Below, in pieces: positions 1 through 8,635 of a DNA stretch of 64,000 nt (positions within the stretch are counted from its first letter, which is position 1; the number at the start of each line of letters is the position of its first letter). The notes below the pieces were generated by a model. It did not search any database and had not been told where the DNA came from. It saw only the letters and a program-made list of their open reading frames with translations. The position numbers were made by a program, and so were the translations under genes. Origin of the DNA: an uncultured Atopobiaceae bacterium (GTDB lineage Bacteria > Actinomycetota > Coriobacteriia > Coriobacteriales > Atopobiaceae); the NCBI GenBank assembly GCA_944320975.1, contig CALUJM010000001.1, forward strand, positions 248,001 to 312,000, in the 5' to 3' direction.

Positions 1-2195
1 GCACGGCGGCCGAGAACAACGACCCGCAGGCACCGCCCCTGGAGCGCGGCCGCGTCACCTTCATCGACGCGCCCGTGCCCGCTGGCATCGTGATCCCGAC
101 GGCGAGCCTCGCGGTCTTCTCGGTCTCCGACCTCTCCGCGCGCACCGCCAAGAACCGCCGCCGCGCGCGGCGCGTGGATCCCACGAGCGTGACCTTCCCG
201 TTCAAGCCCGGTGACTACGTGGTCCACGCCACGCACGGCATCGCCCTGTTCGCCGAGATCGTCCGCCAGGAGGTCGCCGGCCGCGAACGCGACTACTTCC
301 TGCTGGAGTACGCGGGCGGCGACAAGCTCTACGTGCCCTTCGAGCAGGTCGACCGCATCACGCGCTACGTGGGCCCGGACGGCAACAGCCCGCGCCTCAC
401 GCGCCTCAACACCGCGGACTGGAGCCGCGCCACCGGCAAGGCGCGCCGCTCGGCCAAGAAGCTCGCCTTCGACCTGGTGGACCTCTACACGCGGCGCAGC
501 TCCGTCCCGGGCTACGCCTTCTCGCAGGACACCCCCGTCCAGGAGGAGATGGAGGCGAGCTTCTCCTACGAGCTCACGCCGGACCAGCGCTCCGCGATCG
601 CCGACATCAAGGCGGACATGGAGGCGCGCCGCCCGATGGACCGCCTGCTCTGCGGAGACGTGGGCTTCGGCAAGACCGAGGTCGCGCTGCGGGCGGCGTT
701 CAAGTGCTGCCAGGATGCCAAGCAGGTGATGGTGCTCTGCCCCACCACCATCCTGGCGCAGCAGCACTTCGAGACGTTCTTCTCGCGCTTCGCCCCCTTT
801 GACCTCAAGGTCGCCGTGCTCTCCCGCTTTGTGACGCCGGCCCAGCAGCGCCGGGCGCTCGAGGGCTTCGCCGACGGCTCGGTGGACGTGCTCATCGGCA
901 CGCACCGCCTGCTCTCGGCGGACGTCAACCCCTATGACCTGGGGCTCGTTATCATCGACGAGGAGCAGCGCTTTGGCGTGCAGCACAAGGAGCAGCTCAA
1001 GAACATGCGCGAGCAGGTCGACGTGCTCACCCTTTCCGCCACGCCCATCCCGCGCACGATGCAGATGGCCATGAGCGGCGTGCGCGACATGAGCCTCATC
1101 ATGACGCCGCCGCCCGGGCGCCTGCCCGTCAAGGTCACGGTGGGCGAGTGGGACCCGGATCTGGTCTCGGCCGCCATCCGCGAGGAGCTCGCGCGCAAGG
1201 GGCAGGTCTACTACGTCTCAAACCGCGTGCACACCATCGACGAGGCGGTCGAGCGCGTGATGGAGGCCGCGCCCGAGGCCCGTGTGGGCGTGGCCCACGG
1301 CAAGATGAGCGCGCGCGAGGTCGAGGACGTGATGCTTCGCTTCCAGGAGCACGAGGTCGACGTGCTGGTCGCCACCACGATCATCGAGAGCGGCATCGAC
1401 AACCCGCGCACCAACACGCTCATCATCGAGGACTCCCAGCGCCTGGGCCTGGCGCAGCTCTACCAGCTCAAGGGCCGCGTGGGCCGCGGTCGGGTGCAGG
1501 CCTACGCCTACTTCATGTTCCCGGGCGAGGTCTCGCTCACACCGGAGGCCACCGACCGCCTCACGGCCATCAACGAGTACCAGGACCTCGGCAGCGGTAT
1601 GAAGATCGCGATGCGCGACCTCGAGATCCGCGGCGCGGGTTCGCTCATGGGCGCGGAGCAGCACGGCAACCTCTCGAGCGTGGGCTTTGACCTCTTCACG
1701 CAGATGCTCGGCGAGGCTGTGGCCGAGGCGCGCGGCGAGACCCGCGAGGTCGAGCAGGCCGAGGTCACGATCAACCTGCCGGCGGACTTCTTCCTGGCCG
1801 AGGAGTACCTGCCCGACGTGGACAAGCGCGTGCTCGCCTACCGGCGCCTCGCCGCGGCGGTGGACCTTGCCGAGGTCGACGATCTGCAGCAGGAGTGCGA
1901 GAAGGACTTCGGCGCGCTGCCGCTCGCTGGGCGCAACCTCTTCGACCGCGCCCGCGTGCGCATCCGCGCGCAGCGCCTGGGTTGCACGAGCGTGAGCCTG
2001 ACCAACGGGCGCCTGATGTATCAGGGGCTCGAGGTCGCGCGTCCGGTGGCGCTCAAGCTCAAGGAGCGCGGCGCGCTGGTGTACCCCAAGACGAAGAAGG
2101 TGGCATACCCGTTCCACCGCAGCGAGGAGGAGGTCATGCCGGCCGCGCTCGGCGTGCTCGAGCAGGTCGGCGGCGACGACGAGGTCGACGAGTGA
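1..2195 (+). CDS. mfd: Transcription-repair coupling factor Mfd (5' end cut by window)
   Basis: Open from the first complete codon at position 3, so the N-terminal UvrB-like part lies outside the window; about 730 C-terminal residues are visible of the roughly 1100-1200 usual for Mfd. A CarD/RID RNA-polymerase-binding module comes first (GDYVVHATHGIA), then a superfamily 2 translocase with Walker A GDVGFGKTE, DEEQ box and motif III ATPIPRTM, then the helicase C lobe (ESGIDNPRTNT, QLKGRVGRG) and the TRCF C-terminal domain that contacts UvrA. Mfd removes RNA polymerase stalled at lesions and recruits the excision machinery. The TGA stop (2193-2195) lies inside the left arm of a palindrome at 2192-2220. 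The identification is secure. Confidence 0.97.
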   Translation, partial: TAAENNDPQAPPLERGRVTFIDAPVPAGIVIPTASLAVFSVSDLSARTAKNRRRARRVDPTSVTFPFKPGDYVVHATHGIALFAEIVRQEVAGRERDYFLLEYAGGDKLYVPFEQVDRITRYVGPDGNSPRLTRLNTADWSRATGKARRSAKKLAFDLVDLYTRRSSVPGYAFSQDTPVQEEMEASFSYELTPDQRSAIADIKADMEARRPMDRLLCGDVGFGKTEVALRAAFKCCQDAKQVMVLCPTTILAQQHFETFFSRFAPFDLKVAVLSRFVTPAQQRRALEGFADGSVDVLIGTHRLLSADVNPYDLGLVIIDEEQRFGVQHKEQLKNMREQVDVLTLSATPIPRTMQMAMSGVRDMSLIMTPPPGRLPVKVTVGEWDPDLVSAAIREELARKGQVYYVSNRVHTIDEAVERVMEAAPEARVGVAHGKMSAREVEDVMLRFQEHEVDVLVATTIIESGIDNPRTNTLIIEDSQRLGLAQLYQLKGRVGRGRVQAYAYFMFPGEVSLTPEATDRLTAINEYQDLGSGMKIAMRDLEIRGAGSLMGAEQHGNLSSVGFDLFTQMLGEAVAEARGETREVEQAEVTINLPADFFLAEEYLPDVDKRVLAYRRLAAAVDLAEVDDLQQECEKDFGALPLAGRNLFDRARVRIRAQRLGCTSVSLTNGRLMYQGLEVARPVALKLKERGALVYPKTKKVAYPFHRSEEEVMPAALGVLEQVGGDDEVDE

Positions 2196-2220
2196 CAATT
2201 GGGACAGGTTAAATTGTCAC
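2192..2220. repeat. Palindrome overlapping the mfd stop codon
   Basis: Outer arms GTGACAATT and AATTGTCAC are perfectly complementary around a GGGACAGGTTA centre. It is the same type as the two units inside the large hairpin at 33392-33482, differing at two positions. The mfd TGA is part of the left arm. Confidence 0.85.
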
Positions 2221-2392
2221 GCGGCCGCATCCCGCATCGCCCCGTCGTCCCGCCTTCCGGCCATGAACTCGCGTACGTCTGTATTTTAAGTGCCGACGCC
2301 GTAGGGCGAGAAGAACGGCCGATTCGTCTGCCTGCGCAAACGCGAGACCCCTAGTCCGGGCGCGCGATTAAAATACAGACGTACGCGAGTTC
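2215..2392. repeat. Dispersed repeat, copy A, with 25-bp perfect terminal inverted repeats
   Basis: Perfect inverted repeats at 2265-2289 and 2368-2392 (GAACTCGCGTACGTCTG...) enclose 78 nt. Copy B lies at 11101-11271 and matches across the core (GCCGTAGGGCGAGAAGAAC, GACCCCTAGTCCGGGCGCGC) and for about 50 bp to the left of the inverted repeat. No ORF and no target-site duplication are visible. It could be a miniature mobile element or a structured RNA or terminator. It fills most of the gap between mfd and the yitT-like gene. Confidence 0.85.
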
Positions 2393-2441
2393 CTGGGACG
2401 GGGCGGCGGCGCGGGTGCACCAAGCCGGCTCCCTGCCCGCA

Positions 2442-3473
2442 CTACACCCACCGGAAGCCGCGACCGGTGATCTCCGAGGTGGTCACGTACGTGATGAAGG
2501 CGTTCTCGTCCAGGCTGCGGACGTAGCGCTGCAGGCGCAGCGCCTCGGCGCGCGTGAGGACGGTCATGACCTGGGCCACGCGCCGCCCCGAATAGGCGCC
2601 GTAGCCGTAGCTCACCGTCGCGGTGCGGCTGAGCTCGCGCACGATGTACTCCTCCACGCGCGCGGGCTGCCGGCAGATGACGGTGCAGACCTTGTGGCAC
2701 TTGAGGTCCTCGAGGACGCCGTTCACGATGACGGTCTGCAGGATCAGGCCAACGATGCAATAGACGCCCACGCGGGGCCCGTAGAGGGTGACGCCCGAAG
2801 CGGCCACTACCGCATTGGCAAGCGCCACGGCATGCGCGACGGGAAGGCTCGTGTGTCGCGTGAGCGCCATGACCAGGATTTCCGTCCCGCCAGTCGACGC
2901 GCCCGCGTTGTAAGCGATGGCGTTGCCCAGCGCGATGAGAAGGACCGTGCAGCAGAGGTCAATCCACATGTCCCCCGTGAGCGACCCCGTTACGGGCATG
3001 ATCGCCTGGATGACCGAGGCGTAGACGGGGATGACGACAGAGGCGACCACGCTCCAGAAGACCGCCTTGCGCTCCACGAAGATGAGGCCCACGATGACGA
3101 GTGCGGCATTCACGATCCAAAGGGCGACGTCGCTCGACAGCGCCGGCACGAGCGTGGAGAGCACGATTGAGAAGCCCGTTGCTCCGCCGATGGCGAAGTT
3201 GTTGGGCGCCTGGAACGCCACGTAGGCGAAGGCGCAGATCAGGGCCCCCACGTTGAGAGACACCACGAGCCGCACGAGGCTCGGCTGGTCGCGCTTGCGC
3301 AGCTTGCGGAGGCTGGCCTCCTCCTCGTCCTCGCTGACCAGGGCCTCGCCCTGGAGCACGGCATGGCCGTCGTATGCCGGCGCCGCGTGGTCGGGGTCCA
3401 CGCGCGCCCCCGCGAGCTCCTCCTCGTTCGCCGTCCTTCTCGGCCCTTCCGCCCTTCTCCGCGTCCCTCTCAT
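2442..3473 (-). CDS. YitT-family (DUF161/DUF2179) membrane protein
   Basis: 343 aa. A charged N-terminal tail of about 65 residues precedes about five hydrophobic segments (for example ALICAFAYVAFQAP, LWIVNAALVIVGLIFV, LLIALGNAIAYNAG), followed by a soluble C-terminal domain with the DUF2179 look (CHKVCTVICRQPARVEEYI ... AQVMTVLTRAEALRL). The family has no firmly established biochemical role. The ATG start has a GGGAGGAG ribosome-binding site just upstream. It is transcribed divergently from the sugar operon. The YitT assignment is confident; the cellular role is unknown. Confidence 0.88.
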   Translation of the reverse strand: MRGTRRRAEGPRRTANEEELAGARVDPDHAAPAYDGHAVLQGEALVSEDEEEASLRKLRKRDQPSLVRLVVSLNVGALICAFAYVAFQAPNNFAIGGATGFSIVLSTLVPALSSDVALWIVNAALVIVGLIFVERKAVFWSVVASVVIPVYASVIQAIMPVTGSLTGDMWIDLCCTVLLIALGNAIAYNAGASTGGTEILVMALTRHTSLPVAHAVALANAVVAASGVTLYGPRVGVYCIVGLILQTVIVNGVLEDLKCHKVCTVICRQPARVEEYIVRELSRTATVSYGYGAYSGRRVAQVMTVLTRAEALRLQRYVRSLDENAFITYVTTSEITGRGFRWV

Positions 3474-3520
3474 GACCGCTCCTCCCGGATTTACCTACCG
3501 TTCGCGGGCAATTTCCCGTC

Positions 3521-3549
3521 TTGTCATGAATCATACTAGACGTATATAA
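3521..3549 (+). promoter_or_regulatory. Probable promoter of the SIS/PTS sugar operon
   Basis: TTGTCA (3521-3526) and ATATAA (3544-3549) are separated by 17 bp, upstream of the first SIS gene. The inverted half-sites ATCATA (3530-3535) and TATGAT (3554-3559) bracket the -10 region and could be an operator for the GntR regulator encoded at the end of the operon; that link is inference. Confidence 0.55.
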
Positions 3550-3617
3550 CGACTATGATGATAATCTCGGTAAGCGGAAAGCCCACGGGGCGAATGCGCC
3601 CCAGCAAAGGAGCCAAG

Positions 3618-4598
3618 ATGAGGATTCAGGACGAGGTTGCCGGCGTCGTGAAGAGCGTGCTCGAACAGCATGAGATCAAGCGCGTCATCTGGATCGCGGC
3701 GGGCGGCTCCTTCGGCGGGCACTGGGCGGCCAACTACTTCCTGCAGCGCGAGAGCAGGACCATCCCCACGGAGATGCACACCTCCAACGAGTTCGTCTTC
3801 GCCACGCCGCCCTACGTGGACGAGCACTGCCTCTGCGTGCTCACGTCCATGCGCGGCACGCCCGAGACCTGCCGCGCGGCCGAGCTCGCCCGCGACTGCG
3901 GCGCCGCCACCATCGCCCTCTACGTCCAGGAGTCCGACCTCACGGCCGCCTGCGACCACAAGATCGCCTACGAGAGCATCGCGCTCGACGAGTCCCGCAC
4001 CGAGCGCGTGAACTCAAGCATCGCCCTGCAGATCGCCATGGCCCTTCTCGCCCAGACCGAGGGCTATGCAAACTACGACAAGGCCATGGCCGCCTTCGAC
4101 GTGGTGGACGCCGTCTACCGAAAGGCCGTCGACTACACGACCCCGCTCGCCGCCGCGTGGGCGGAGCGCGTCGCCGGCGAGAAGACCATCTACGTGATGG
4201 GCAGCGGCCCGGCCTTTGGCTCGGCGTACATCTTCTCGATCTGCAACATCGAGGAGATGCTGCAGATCGACTCGCCTACGGTCAACTGCTGCGAGTTCTT
4301 CCACGGACCCTTCGAGGTGGTGGACAAGGCCAAGCCCGTCTTCCTTCTCATGAGCGTGGGCCGCTGCCGCGCCGCCGACGAGCGCGCCCTCACCTTCCTC
4401 AACCGCTACGCGGGCGAGAACCTCTATGTGCTTGACGGCAAGGAGATCGGCCTCAACGACCTGCCCGACGAGGTCTCCGAGTACTTCAACCACATTCTCT
4501 TCTCGCCGGTTCTCAACAACGTGTACATGCGCGCCCTCTCCAAGACCACGCATAAGGACTATATGACCCGCCGCTACATGTGGAAGGTCGAGTACTAG
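3618..4598 (+). CDS. SIS-domain sugar-phosphate deglycase/isomerase, FrlB/GfrE/GfrF-like (first paralogue)
   Basis: 326 aa with two SIS domains: the first around GSFGGHWAANYFLQ and SMRGTPETCRA, the second around YVMGSGPAFGSAY and CEFFHGPFEVV. The EFFHGPFE segment and the C-terminal RRYMWKVEY match the pattern of fructoselysine-6-phosphate deglycase FrlB, which splits Amadori-product phosphates into glucose-6-phosphate and an amino acid. ATG 3618 is preferred over ATG 3555 because AAAGGAG sits just before it. A second SIS paralogue closes the PTS block at 7461, as in Salmonella gfr operons that carry GfrE (glucoselysine-6-P) and GfrF (fructoselysine-6-P). Which substrate this copy uses cannot be read from the sequence; an aminosugar isomerase is the main alternative. 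Confidence 0.75.
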   Translation: MRIQDEVAGVVKSVLEQHEIKRVIWIAAGGSFGGHWAANYFLQRESRTIPTEMHTSNEFVFATPPYVDEHCLCVLTSMRGTPETCRAAELARDCGAATIALYVQESDLTAACDHKIAYESIALDESRTERVNSSIALQIAMALLAQTEGYANYDKAMAAFDVVDAVYRKAVDYTTPLAAAWAERVAGEKTIYVMGSGPAFGSAYIFSICNIEEMLQIDSPTVNCCEFFHGPFEVVDKAKPVFLLMSVGRCRAADERALTFLNRYAGENLYVLDGKEIGLNDLPDEVSEYFNHILFSPVLNNVYMRALSKTTHKDYMTRRYMWKVEY

Positions 4599-4612
4599 CG
4601 CACCTCCTTCGC

Positions 4613-4650
4613 CGGGCGCCGGCCCGTCTCCCCCTTGAGGCCGGCGCCCG
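4613..4650 (+). other. Strong intercistronic hairpin between first SIS gene and EIIAB
   Basis: Perfect 12-bp stem, CGGGCGCCGGCC (4613-4624) with its complement at 4639-4650, and a 14-nt loop. There is no T-run after it. It lies in the 158-bp gap between the SIS gene and the PTS genes and could be an attenuator or an mRNA-processing and stability element. Confidence 0.6.
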
Positions 4651-4756
4651 CGCTACCCCCGGAAATCTTTCGCGTCGCTGCAGAGGCGCTTGGGATTATG
4701 TGGCCTCAACGGGCCAGCAACGCCGTTCATCTCGATACAAAGAAAGGAAGGTGGCC

Positions 4757-5689
4757 ATGAACCAGATCATCCTGGCGACGCACGGCGGTCTTGCGGACGG
4801 CATGCGGGACACGCTCTCCATGGTGCTGGGCGACGCGTCCAACGTGCACGTCGTCTCCCTCGCCCGTGACGACAAGGACCCCATCACCTCCAAGGTGCAG
4901 GCGCTCATCGACTCGTTCGACCCTGCCGACAAGGTCTACGTCTGCACGGACATGCTCGGCAGCAGCGTCAACAACGAGATGGTCGCGCTCGGCGCGGCAA
5001 ACGAGAAGCTCACCATCATCGCCGGCATGAACATGCCGTTCGTGATCGAGCTCGCCGCCGCAGTGGAGCCGCTCACCAACGAGGAGCTCGTCGAGCTCAT
5101 CAAGGCGAGCCGAGAAGGGCTGCGCGACTGCTCGGCCAACCCCGTGGTGGTGGCAGGTGCGGCGACGCCCGCCAAGAAGGCCCGCGCCGCGGCCTCTGCC
5201 GGCCCCGCCAAGATCAACCTCGTGCGTCTTGACTACCGTCTGCTGCACGGGCAGGTCGTCTTCTCCTGGGTCACCAAGGTCGGCGCCGAGCGCATCATCG
5301 TCGTGGACAACGACGCCGCGGGCGACGACGTCAAGAAGAGCGCTCTGCGCCTGGCCAAGCCCTCGGGCGTGCGCCTGAACGTCTTCACCGTCGAGCGCGC
5401 CCTCGCGAAGATGGCCAAGCTCAACACCCTCGGCGAGAACGTGATGTTCGTCTTCGGCAACACGCGCGAGCTGCTCGAGTTCAACCGCTCCTACAAGTTC
5501 GACGCCGTGAACCTGGGCGCCACCGCCAACCACGACGGCGCCGAGCAGGTCGGCGGCTCCGACAGCTCCGTCTTCTTCGACGCCTCGCAGAAGGCGGACG
5601 TCAACGAGCTCCTCAAGATGGGCGTCGAGCTCTACGTCCAGCAGACGCCCACCCAGAAGCGCGTCGACATCACCTCCCCGCTGAGGTGA
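4757..5689 (+). CDS. PTS mannose-family EIIA-EIIB fusion
   Basis: 310 aa. An EIIA (Man) domain fills residues 1 to about 125, with the phospho-accepting His9 in ILATHGGLA and the VCTDMLGSS segment. An Ala/Lys-rich linker (AATPAKKARAAASAG) leads to an EIIB (Man) domain with His164 in LDYRLLHGQV. It relays phosphate from HPr to sugar imported by the EIIC/EIID pair encoded next. The ATG at 4757 follows AAGAAAGGAAGG. The TGA stop is embedded in a 31-bp palindrome (5686-5716) that separates this gene from EIIC. The sugar is probably an Amadori compound, judged only from the neighbouring SIS enzymes. Confidence 0.92.
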   Translation: MNQIILATHGGLADGMRDTLSMVLGDASNVHVVSLARDDKDPITSKVQALIDSFDPADKVYVCTDMLGSSVNNEMVALGAANEKLTIIAGMNMPFVIELAAAVEPLTNEELVELIKASREGLRDCSANPVVVAGAATPAKKARAAASAGPAKINLVRLDYRLLHGQVVFSWVTKVGAERIIVVDNDAAGDDVKKSALRLAKPSGVRLNVFTVERALAKMAKLNTLGENVMFVFGNTRELLEFNRSYKFDAVNLGATANHDGAEQVGGSDSSVFFDASQKADVNELLKMGVELYVQQTPTQKRVDITSPLR

Positions 5690-5716
5690 TGAAAAGGGAC
5701 AGTCCCTTTTCATCAC
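5686..5716. repeat. Perfect 31-bp palindrome spanning the EIIAB stop codon
   Basis: Arms of 15 nt (GTGATGAAAAGGGAC and its exact complement) with a single central A. It belongs to the GGGAC-A-GTCCC family found at many gene ends in this window. It lies inside the PTS operon, so its transcript could fold between EIIAB and EIIC. Confidence 0.92.
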
Positions 5717-5747
5717 CCGCACCTAGCGCAACCGAAAGGAGTTACGC

Positions 5748-6548
5748 ATGAACATGTTCTTCAACGCCGTGCTCGTCGGCCTCGTCGCGGTGTTCTGCAT
5801 GCTCGACTCGCGCCTGCTCGGCCGCCTGAACTTCGAGCAGCCGCTCGTCGGCGCCACGCTCGTGGGCATCGTGCTCGGCGACCCGGCAACCGGCCTCGCC
5901 GTCGGCGCCGCCACCGAGCTCGTGAGCATGGGCCTCGTCTCCGTCGGCGCGGCCGTGCCGCCCGACATGGTTCTCGGCGGCATCGTCGCCTCGGCCTTCG
6001 CATGCCTGACCGGCGCCTCCGCGGAGACCGCCATGACGATCGCCATCCCGGTCGCCGTGCTCGGCCAGCTGCTCGGCATCGTCTTCCGCTCCATCATCGC
6101 CGCGCTCACCCACGTGGCCGACTCCGCGATCGAGAGCGGCAACTTCAAGACGGCCCAGTACCTGCACATCGTTGCCGGCACCGTGCTCTACTCGCTCATG
6201 TACTTCATCCCGGTCTTCATCGCCGTCTACGTGGGCACCGACATCGTCCAGGCCGTCGTCGACCTCATCCCCGAGTGGCTCTCCAACGGCCTCAACGTCT
6301 CCAGCAAGATCCTGACCGCCTACGGACTTGCCCTCCTGCTCTCCCTGATGATCAAGAAGGGCATGACGATCTTCCTGCTGCTGGGCTTCCTGCTCGCGTC
6401 CTACCTGGGCCTCTCGGTCATCGCGGTTTCCGCCCTTGGCGTCATCCTGGCCCTCATCCTCATGGACCTCAAGTTTGGCAAGGGTGACGGCGCGGCGCTC
6501 GCAGCTGCCGACCCCGACTATGACCCCCTCGAGGACGACGACGAGTAA
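5748..6548 (+). CDS. PTS mannose-family EIIC permease
   Basis: 266 aa, almost entirely hydrophobic with several membrane spans (AVLVGLVAVFCML, ATLVGIVLGDPATGLAVG, LALLLSLMIKKG, FLLLGFLLASYLGLSV). The LVGIVLGDPATG stretch followed by GAATELVSMGLVSVGAA is typical of EIIC of the mannose/sorbose class. The tail is acidic (DPLEDDDE). AAAGGAG precedes the ATG. It forms the membrane channel together with EIID, whose gene starts 13 bp downstream. Confidence 0.92.
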   Translation: MNMFFNAVLVGLVAVFCMLDSRLLGRLNFEQPLVGATLVGIVLGDPATGLAVGAATELVSMGLVSVGAAVPPDMVLGGIVASAFACLTGASAETAMTIAIPVAVLGQLLGIVFRSIIAALTHVADSAIESGNFKTAQYLHIVAGTVLYSLMYFIPVFIAVYVGTDIVQAVVDLIPEWLSNGLNVSSKILTAYGLALLLSLMIKKGMTIFLLLGFLLASYLGLSVIAVSALGVILALILMDLKFGKGDGAALAAADPDYDPLEDDDE

Positions 6549-6561
6549 AGGAGGAACCACC

Positions 6562-7389
6562 ATGGCAGACATCACCGTTTCCAAGAACCGCAAGCTCTGG
6601 CAGTTCTTCTGGCGCAGCTGGGCCATCCAGGACTCCTGGAACTACGAGCGCCAGATGAACATGGGCTTCCTTTACGGCATGGCCCCCACGCTCGACCGCT
6701 GCTATCCCAACGAGAAGGACCCGCAGCAGCTCGAGGCCAAGAAGGAGGCCTACCGCAGGCACATGGCGTTCTACAACTGCACCCCGCAGACGAGCGCCTT
6801 CGTCCTCGGCCTCTCCGCCTCCATGGAGGAGCAGCTCGCCGAGAACCCCGCGAGCTTCAACCCCGACACCATCAACGCGGTCAAGACCACGCTCATGGGC
6901 CCGCTCTCCGGCATCGGCGACTCCTTCTTCCAGGGCACCATCCGCACCATCGCCTTTGGCCTGGGCGTCAGCCTCGCGCAGCAGGGCTCGCTGATGGGCC
7001 CCGTGCTCGCGATGGCCATCTCCATCGTCCCGTCCGTGCTCATCACCTGGTTCGCCGCCAAGCTCGGCTATGAGGGCGGCCACCAGTACCTCGAGAAGAT
7101 GCAGAGCGGCAACCTGATGGACAAGGTCATGTACGTCTGCGGCATCGTCGGCCTCATGGCCGTGGGCGGCATGATCGCCACCCTCGTGGGCGCCACGACC
7201 CCCGCGGTCTTCTCGGACGGCACCGTGGTCATCCAGGACATCCTCGACTCCATCATGCCCCAGATGATCCCGCTCGCCCTCACCGGCCTCATGTACTGGC
7301 TCATCAAGAAGAACGTCGGGACCGGCTGGCTGCTCGTCATCGCCATCGTGGGCGGCGTGATCCTCTCCGCCCTCGGCATCCTGGCCTAA
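6562..7389 (+). CDS. PTS mannose-family EIID component
   Basis: 275 aa. The N-terminal half is soluble and carries WNYERQMNMGFLYGM and a MGPLSGIGDSFFQGTIR segment characteristic of EIID; the C-terminal half contains hydrophobic spans (VMYVCGIVGLMAVGGMI, WLLVIAIVGGVILSALGIL). GGAGG lies nine bases before the ATG. With EIIC it forms the transport channel that passes sugar to the EIIB active site. Gene order EIIAB-EIIC-EIID is that of mannose-class operons. Confidence 0.93.
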   Translation: MADITVSKNRKLWQFFWRSWAIQDSWNYERQMNMGFLYGMAPTLDRCYPNEKDPQQLEAKKEAYRRHMAFYNCTPQTSAFVLGLSASMEEQLAENPASFNPDTINAVKTTLMGPLSGIGDSFFQGTIRTIAFGLGVSLAQQGSLMGPVLAMAISIVPSVLITWFAAKLGYEGGHQYLEKMQSGNLMDKVMYVCGIVGLMAVGGMIATLVGATTPAVFSDGTVVIQDILDSIMPQMIPLALTGLMYWLIKKNVGTGWLLVIAIVGGVILSALGILA

Positions 7390-7460
7390 TCATCGCCCAG
7401 CCCCGAAGCGCTCCAACCCACCCACAAGCCCCGCGCAAGCGGAGAGAGAAAGGGAAGAAC

Positions 7461-8444
7461 ATGTACGAGATCGACCTCAACCAGCCCAAGCAGATCGTCG
7501 CCGACGTCCTGGCCAACCACCAGATCGACTCCGTCGCCTTCGTCGGCTGCGGTGCCTCGATGTCCGAGCTCTATCCGGCCAAGTACTTCCTCGCCAACAA
7601 CACCAAGACGCTCAACGTCCAGATCTTCACGGCCAACGAGTTCAACTACGACACTCCCGCCTGGCTCGGCCCCAACACCTTCGTGATCACCTGCTCGCTC
7701 GGCGGCGGCACCCCCGAGACCGTCGAGGCAAACAAGACCGCCAAGGCCGCCGGCGCCCCCGTCGTGGCCATCACCCACGCCGCCGGTTCCGCGCTCACCA
7801 AGGGCGTCGACCACGTGATCGTCCACGGCTTCGAGGCCAACTACGCCGCCAAGACCGAGAAGATGGGCTACGCCATCGCCGTCGCGCTGGAGATCCTGCA
7901 GCAGGTCGAGGGCTATGACCACTACGACGAGATGGTCCAGGGCTTCGCGCACGTCTTCGAGTGCGCCGAGAACGCCGCCCAGTCCGTGGGCAAGGTCGCC
8001 GAGGCCTGGGCCCAGGAGCACAAGGACGACGACTGCATCCACTTCCTCGCCTCCGGCGCGAGCGAGAAGGTCGCCTACTCCACCTCCATGTTCCTCATGA
8101 TGGAGATGCAGTGGATCAACTCCGGCAACTTCAACTCCGGCGAGTTCTTCCACGGCCCCTTCGAGCTCACGGATGACAAGCACAACTTCGTGCTGTTCAT
8201 GGCTGACGGCGCCACCCGCAAGATGGACGCCCGTGCGCTCACCTTCCTGCAGCGCTTCGACGCCCGCTACGTTGTCATCGACGCCAAGGACTTCGGCCTG
8301 TCCGGCTGCGTGCCCGCCTCCGTGGCCACCTACTTCAACCCGATCGTGCACACCGCGGTCATGCGCGTCTTCGCCGAGCACCTCGCCGACGCCCGCCAGC
8401 ACCCGCTGACCAAGCGCCGCTACATGTGGAAGCTCGAGTACTAG
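7461..8444 (+). CDS. SIS-domain sugar-phosphate deglycase/isomerase, FrlB/GfrE/GfrF-like (second paralogue)
   Basis: 327 aa, two SIS domains (FVGCGASMSELYPAKYF; SLGGGTPETVEA; FLASGASEKVAYSTS) with the same GEFFHGPFEL and RRYMWKLEY signatures as the SIS protein at 3618-4598, so the two are paralogues. By analogy to gfr operons one copy would act on glucoselysine-6-phosphate and the other on fructoselysine-6-phosphate. The start follows GAGAGAAAGGGAAG. This is the last gene before a GGGGACGG-type inverted repeat (8480-8511), so the PTS transcript may end here. Confidence 0.75.
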   Translation: MYEIDLNQPKQIVADVLANHQIDSVAFVGCGASMSELYPAKYFLANNTKTLNVQIFTANEFNYDTPAWLGPNTFVITCSLGGGTPETVEANKTAKAAGAPVVAITHAAGSALTKGVDHVIVHGFEANYAAKTEKMGYAIAVALEILQQVEGYDHYDEMVQGFAHVFECAENAAQSVGKVAEAWAQEHKDDDCIHFLASGASEKVAYSTSMFLMMEMQWINSGNFNSGEFFHGPFELTDDKHNFVLFMADGATRKMDARALTFLQRFDARYVVIDAKDFGLSGCVPASVATYFNPIVHTAVMRVFAEHLADARQHPLTKRRYMWKLEY

Positions 8445-8479
8445 TCACACAGCGGCATCACACCGCGACGTAGCTTGAC

Positions 8480-8511
8480 AGGGGGACGGGCGTGCGAACG
8501 TCCGTCCCCCT
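8480..8511. repeat. Inverted repeat with GGGGACGG/CCGTCCCC stem after the second SIS gene
   Basis: Perfect 10-bp stem, AGGGGGACGG with CCGTCCCCCT, and a 12-nt loop. A related stem occurs at 41574-41642. Only two T residues follow, so it is at best a weak terminator. Confidence 0.7.
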
Positions 8512-8527
8512 TGGCGTATCAGCGCGA

Positions 8528-8600
8528 TAACGCGCACAGTGTGACTTTTGCCAAAAAATCAACTGGGCATATAGGAAATCAAAACACGCTGTGCGCGTTA
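8528..8600. repeat. Long-looped inverted repeat before the HAD gene
   Basis: TAACGCGCACAGTGTG (8528-8543) and CACGCTGTGCGCGTTA (8585-8600) are complementary with one mismatch around a relatively AT-rich 41-nt loop. It lies immediately upstream of the HAD gene and could be an operator pair or a transcript hairpin. Confidence 0.65.
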
Positions 8601-8635
8601 ATCGGCGGGCCCAGGAAAGGGAAGGGGAGAAGAAC

